Shown here in pieces: positions 62,572 to 64,000 of a stretch of DNA of 64,000 nucleotides (its first letter is position 1; every line of letters starts with the position of its first letter). A model generated the notes under the pieces. That model was given only the letters and a program-made list of their open reading frames with translations. It made no database searches and had not been told where the DNA came from. The stretch comes from Rhodoferax sp. OV413 (GTDB lineage: Bacteria > Pseudomonadota > Gammaproteobacteria > Burkholderiales > Burkholderiaceae_C): assembly GCA_945861785.1 (NCBI GenBank), contig CAMAWD010000002.1, positions 62,001 to 126,000 of the forward strand. Reading direction: 5' to 3'. Position numbers and translations under genes: made by a program.

Positions 62572-63747
62572 TTACAGCACTTCGAATACGCCGGCGGCAC
62601 CCATGCCGCCGCCGATACACATCGTCACGAGCACGCGTTTGGCGCCACGGCGCTTGCCTTCGACAAGCGCATGGCCGGTCAGGCGCTGGCCGCTCACACC
62701 ATACGGATGGCCGACAGCAATCGCACCGCCGTTCACGTTGAGCCGGTCGGCCGGGATGCCCAGTTTGTCGCGGCAATACAGCACCTGCACCGCGAACGCC
62801 TCGTTCAGCTCCCACAGGTCGATGTCACCCACCGACAGGCCCAGGCGCTTGAGCACCTTGGGAATCGCGTAGACCGGGCCGATGCCCATTTCGTCGGGCT
62901 CGCAGCCGGCGACCGCGAAGCCAAGGAAACGGCCCAGAGGTTTCAGGCCCTTCTTCTGCGCCACGGCCTCGTGCATCACCACCACTGCGCCGCCGCCATC
63001 AGAGAACTGGCTGGCGTTGCCGGCGGCAATCACACCACCAGGAATTGCCGGCTTGATGCCGCTGATGCCCTCCTTGGTCGTGCCCTCGCGGATGCCTTCG
63101 TCCTGGCTGACCGTAAGCTGTTTCGTGCTCAGCCCCATGAGCTTGTCGGCCACGCCCATGGTCACTGTGATCGGCGCGATCTCGGCGTCGAACAGGCCCG
63201 CGGCCAGCGCGGCCGTTGCCTTTTGCTGGCTGGCAGCACCGTATTCGTCCATCGCCTCACGGGCGATGCCGTAACGTTTGGCCACCATCTCTGCGGTCTG
63301 CAGCATGTTCCAGTAGATTTCGGGCTTGTTCTTGGCCAGCCACGGATCGGCCAGCATGTGTTTGTTCATCTCCTGCTGCACGCAGGAGATGCTCTCCACG
63401 CCACCGGCCACGTAGATGTCGCCTTCGCCGGCGATCACCCGCTGCGCGGCCAGCGCGATGGTCTGCAAGCCGCTGGAGCAAAAACGGTTGACCGTCATGC
63501 CCGAGACGGTGACCGGGCAGCCGGCCCGCAGCGCGATCTGGCGCGCGATGTTGGCGCCTGTGGCACCTTCGGGGTTGGCGCAGCCCATGATCACATCTTC
63601 GACTTCGCCAGCCTCGATGCCGGCGCGCTTGATCGCGTGTTCGACGGCATGGCCGCCGAGTGTGGCACCGTGGGTCATGTTGAACGATCCCTTCCAGCTC
63701 TTGGCCAGTGGGGTGCGGGCGGTGGAAACGATTACGGCATTGGTCAT
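62572..63747 (-). CDS. Acetyl-CoA acyltransferase (thiolase)
   Basis: A 391-residue beta-oxidation thiolase. The nucleophilic cysteine is in [16 protein letters not shown] near residue 89; [14 protein letters not shown] has the catalytic His and [13 protein letters not shown] the second Cys. Of the FadA/degradative kind by length. Cleaves 3-ketoacyl-CoA produced by the FadJ/FadB-type enzyme whose gene ends 84 bases upstream. Confidence 0.95.
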   Translation of the reverse strand: MTNAVIVSTARTPLAKSWKGSFNMTHGATLGGHAVEHAIKRAGIEAGEVEDVIMGCANPEGATGANIARQIALRAGCPVTVSGMTVNRFCSSGLQTIALAAQRVIAGEGDIYVAGGVESISCVQQEMNKHMLADPWLAKNKPEIYWNMLQTAEMVAKRYGIAREAMDEYGAASQQKATAALAAGLFDAEIAPITVTMGVADKLMGLSTKQLTVSQDEGIREGTTKEGISGIKPAIPGGVIAAGNASQFSDGGGAVVVMHEAVAQKKGLKPLGRFLGFAVAGCEPDEMGIGPVYAIPKVLKRLGLSVGDIDLWELNEAFAVQVLYCRDKLGIPADRLNVNGGAIAVGHPYGVSGQRLTGHALVEGKRRGAKRVLVTMCIGGGMGAAGVFEVL

Positions 63748-63776
63748 GTTGGCTCCTGGTTCAATGGATGTTCATG

Positions 63777-63806
63777 CTGCCTGCGCACCTTTGGGATTGC
63801 AGGCAG
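63777..63806 (-). other. Intergenic hairpin between the FadJ-type and thiolase genes
   Basis: ctgcctgc and gcaggcag are perfect 8-base complements with a 14-base loop, 30 bases upstream of the thiolase start in an 84-base gap. No T tract follows on the minus strand, so mRNA processing or attenuation fits better than termination. Confidence 0.5.
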
Positions 63807-63831
63807 TCGGTCATGGTCGTGGCAAGCCGGC

Positions 63832-64000
63832 TCAGTTGAAGGTCTTGCTTTCGGCGACCAGCTTGCTGAGCAGCGGCGCAGGTTTCCAGAAGTCGGCGTC
63901 GTCCAGCGGGTTGGTGGCAAACCGGTTCATCGCCTGCACCACGTTGAAAAGGCCAAACTGGTCGGCGTAGTTCATCGGGCCGCCACGGTGCATCGGGAAT
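63832..64000 (-). CDS. 3-hydroxyacyl-CoA dehydrogenase (FadJ/FadB-type), C-terminal end (partial)
   Basis: Only the last 55 residues lie in the window. FPMHRGGPMNYADQFGL is the substrate-binding end of the 3-hydroxyacyl-CoA dehydrogenase domain, and FWKPAPLLSKLVAESKTFN is the usual C-terminus of the bifunctional enzymes. The gene continues to the right. As the first gene of the visible minus-strand cluster it would hydrate and oxidise enoyl-CoA for the adjacent thiolase. Confidence 0.85.
   Translation of the reverse strand, partial: FPMHRGGPMNYADQFGLFNVVQAMNRFATNPLDDADFWKPAPLLSKLVAESKTFN

Noticed and set aside
1-64000. CRISPR array, prophage, insertion sequence or tRNA gene
   Set aside because: I found no regularly spaced repeats, transposase or phage proteins, terminal inverted repeats with target duplications, or cloverleaf-like sequence.

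Overview
The window reads as high-GC chromosomal DNA of a betaproteobacterium in the Burkholderiales, probably Comamonadaceae-like. That placement is inferred from gene content and order: a mltG-tmk-holB-pilZ-tatD run, intracellular PhaZ, an AidB-like plus DmdC-like beta-oxidation cluster, and a methylmalonyl-CoA mutase/propionyl-CoA carboxylase operon. It was not confirmed by any search. Coding density is very high, with many 4-base start/stop overlaps. I saw no rRNA, tRNA, CRISPR array, insertion sequence or phage gene.

Region 1 (1-18242) is a catabolic island of two converging operons. The plus-strand operon holds the 3' end of an indolepyruvate ferredoxin oxidoreductase-type gene, a complete set of peptide-type ABC transporter permeases and ATPases, a beta-keto acid cleavage enzyme (BKACE), a bicupin, a second cupin-fold protein and a [2Fe-2S] ferredoxin. 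The minus-strand operon, read from 18200 down to 7170, holds an acyl-CoA dehydrogenase, an acyl-CoA synthetase, a four-subunit thiamine-dependent 2-oxoacid/acetoin-type dehydrogenase (E1alpha, E1beta, E2, E3), a split MaoC hydratase, a crotonase, a medium-chain dehydrogenase and a tandem carboxymuconolactone-decarboxylase-fold protein. An imperfect palindrome overlapping a -10-like box lies just upstream of the minus-strand operon. The substrate is unknown; the gene combination is the least familiar part of the window.

Region 2 (18542-29410) holds dusA, an EamA exporter and a GntR/FCD regulator divergent from a propionate/methylmalonyl-CoA operon: mutase, MeaB, a kinase-fold protein lacking its catalytic aspartate, PccB, PccA and a glyoxalase-fold epimerase candidate. 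Together these would carry propionyl-CoA to succinyl-CoA.

Region 3 (29499-35471) encodes a KorABC-type 2-oxoacid:acceptor oxidoreductase with an NAD(P)/FAD iron-sulfur subunit, a CBS-domain protein and an RnfB-like polyferredoxin. Region 4 (35480-39722) holds PHB depolymerase with a PhaR-like palindrome, a predicted adenylate cyclase fused to an FHA domain, a small VapBC-like pair, a gene remnant and a secreted ankyrin protein.

Region 5 (39764-55480) is mostly housekeeping: tatD, pilZ, holB, tmk, mltG, ygfZ, a thioesterase-GNAT fusion, an iron-type alcohol dehydrogenase, trhO, patatin, HDOD, tex and a membrane GGDEF-EAL protein. Region 6 (55502-64000, minus strand) is a fatty-acid/acyl-CoA degradation cluster running from the 3' end of a FadJ/FadB-type gene through thiolase, two acyl-CoA dehydrogenases, two short-chain dehydrogenases, a CurA-like reductase and a PaaI-like thioesterase.
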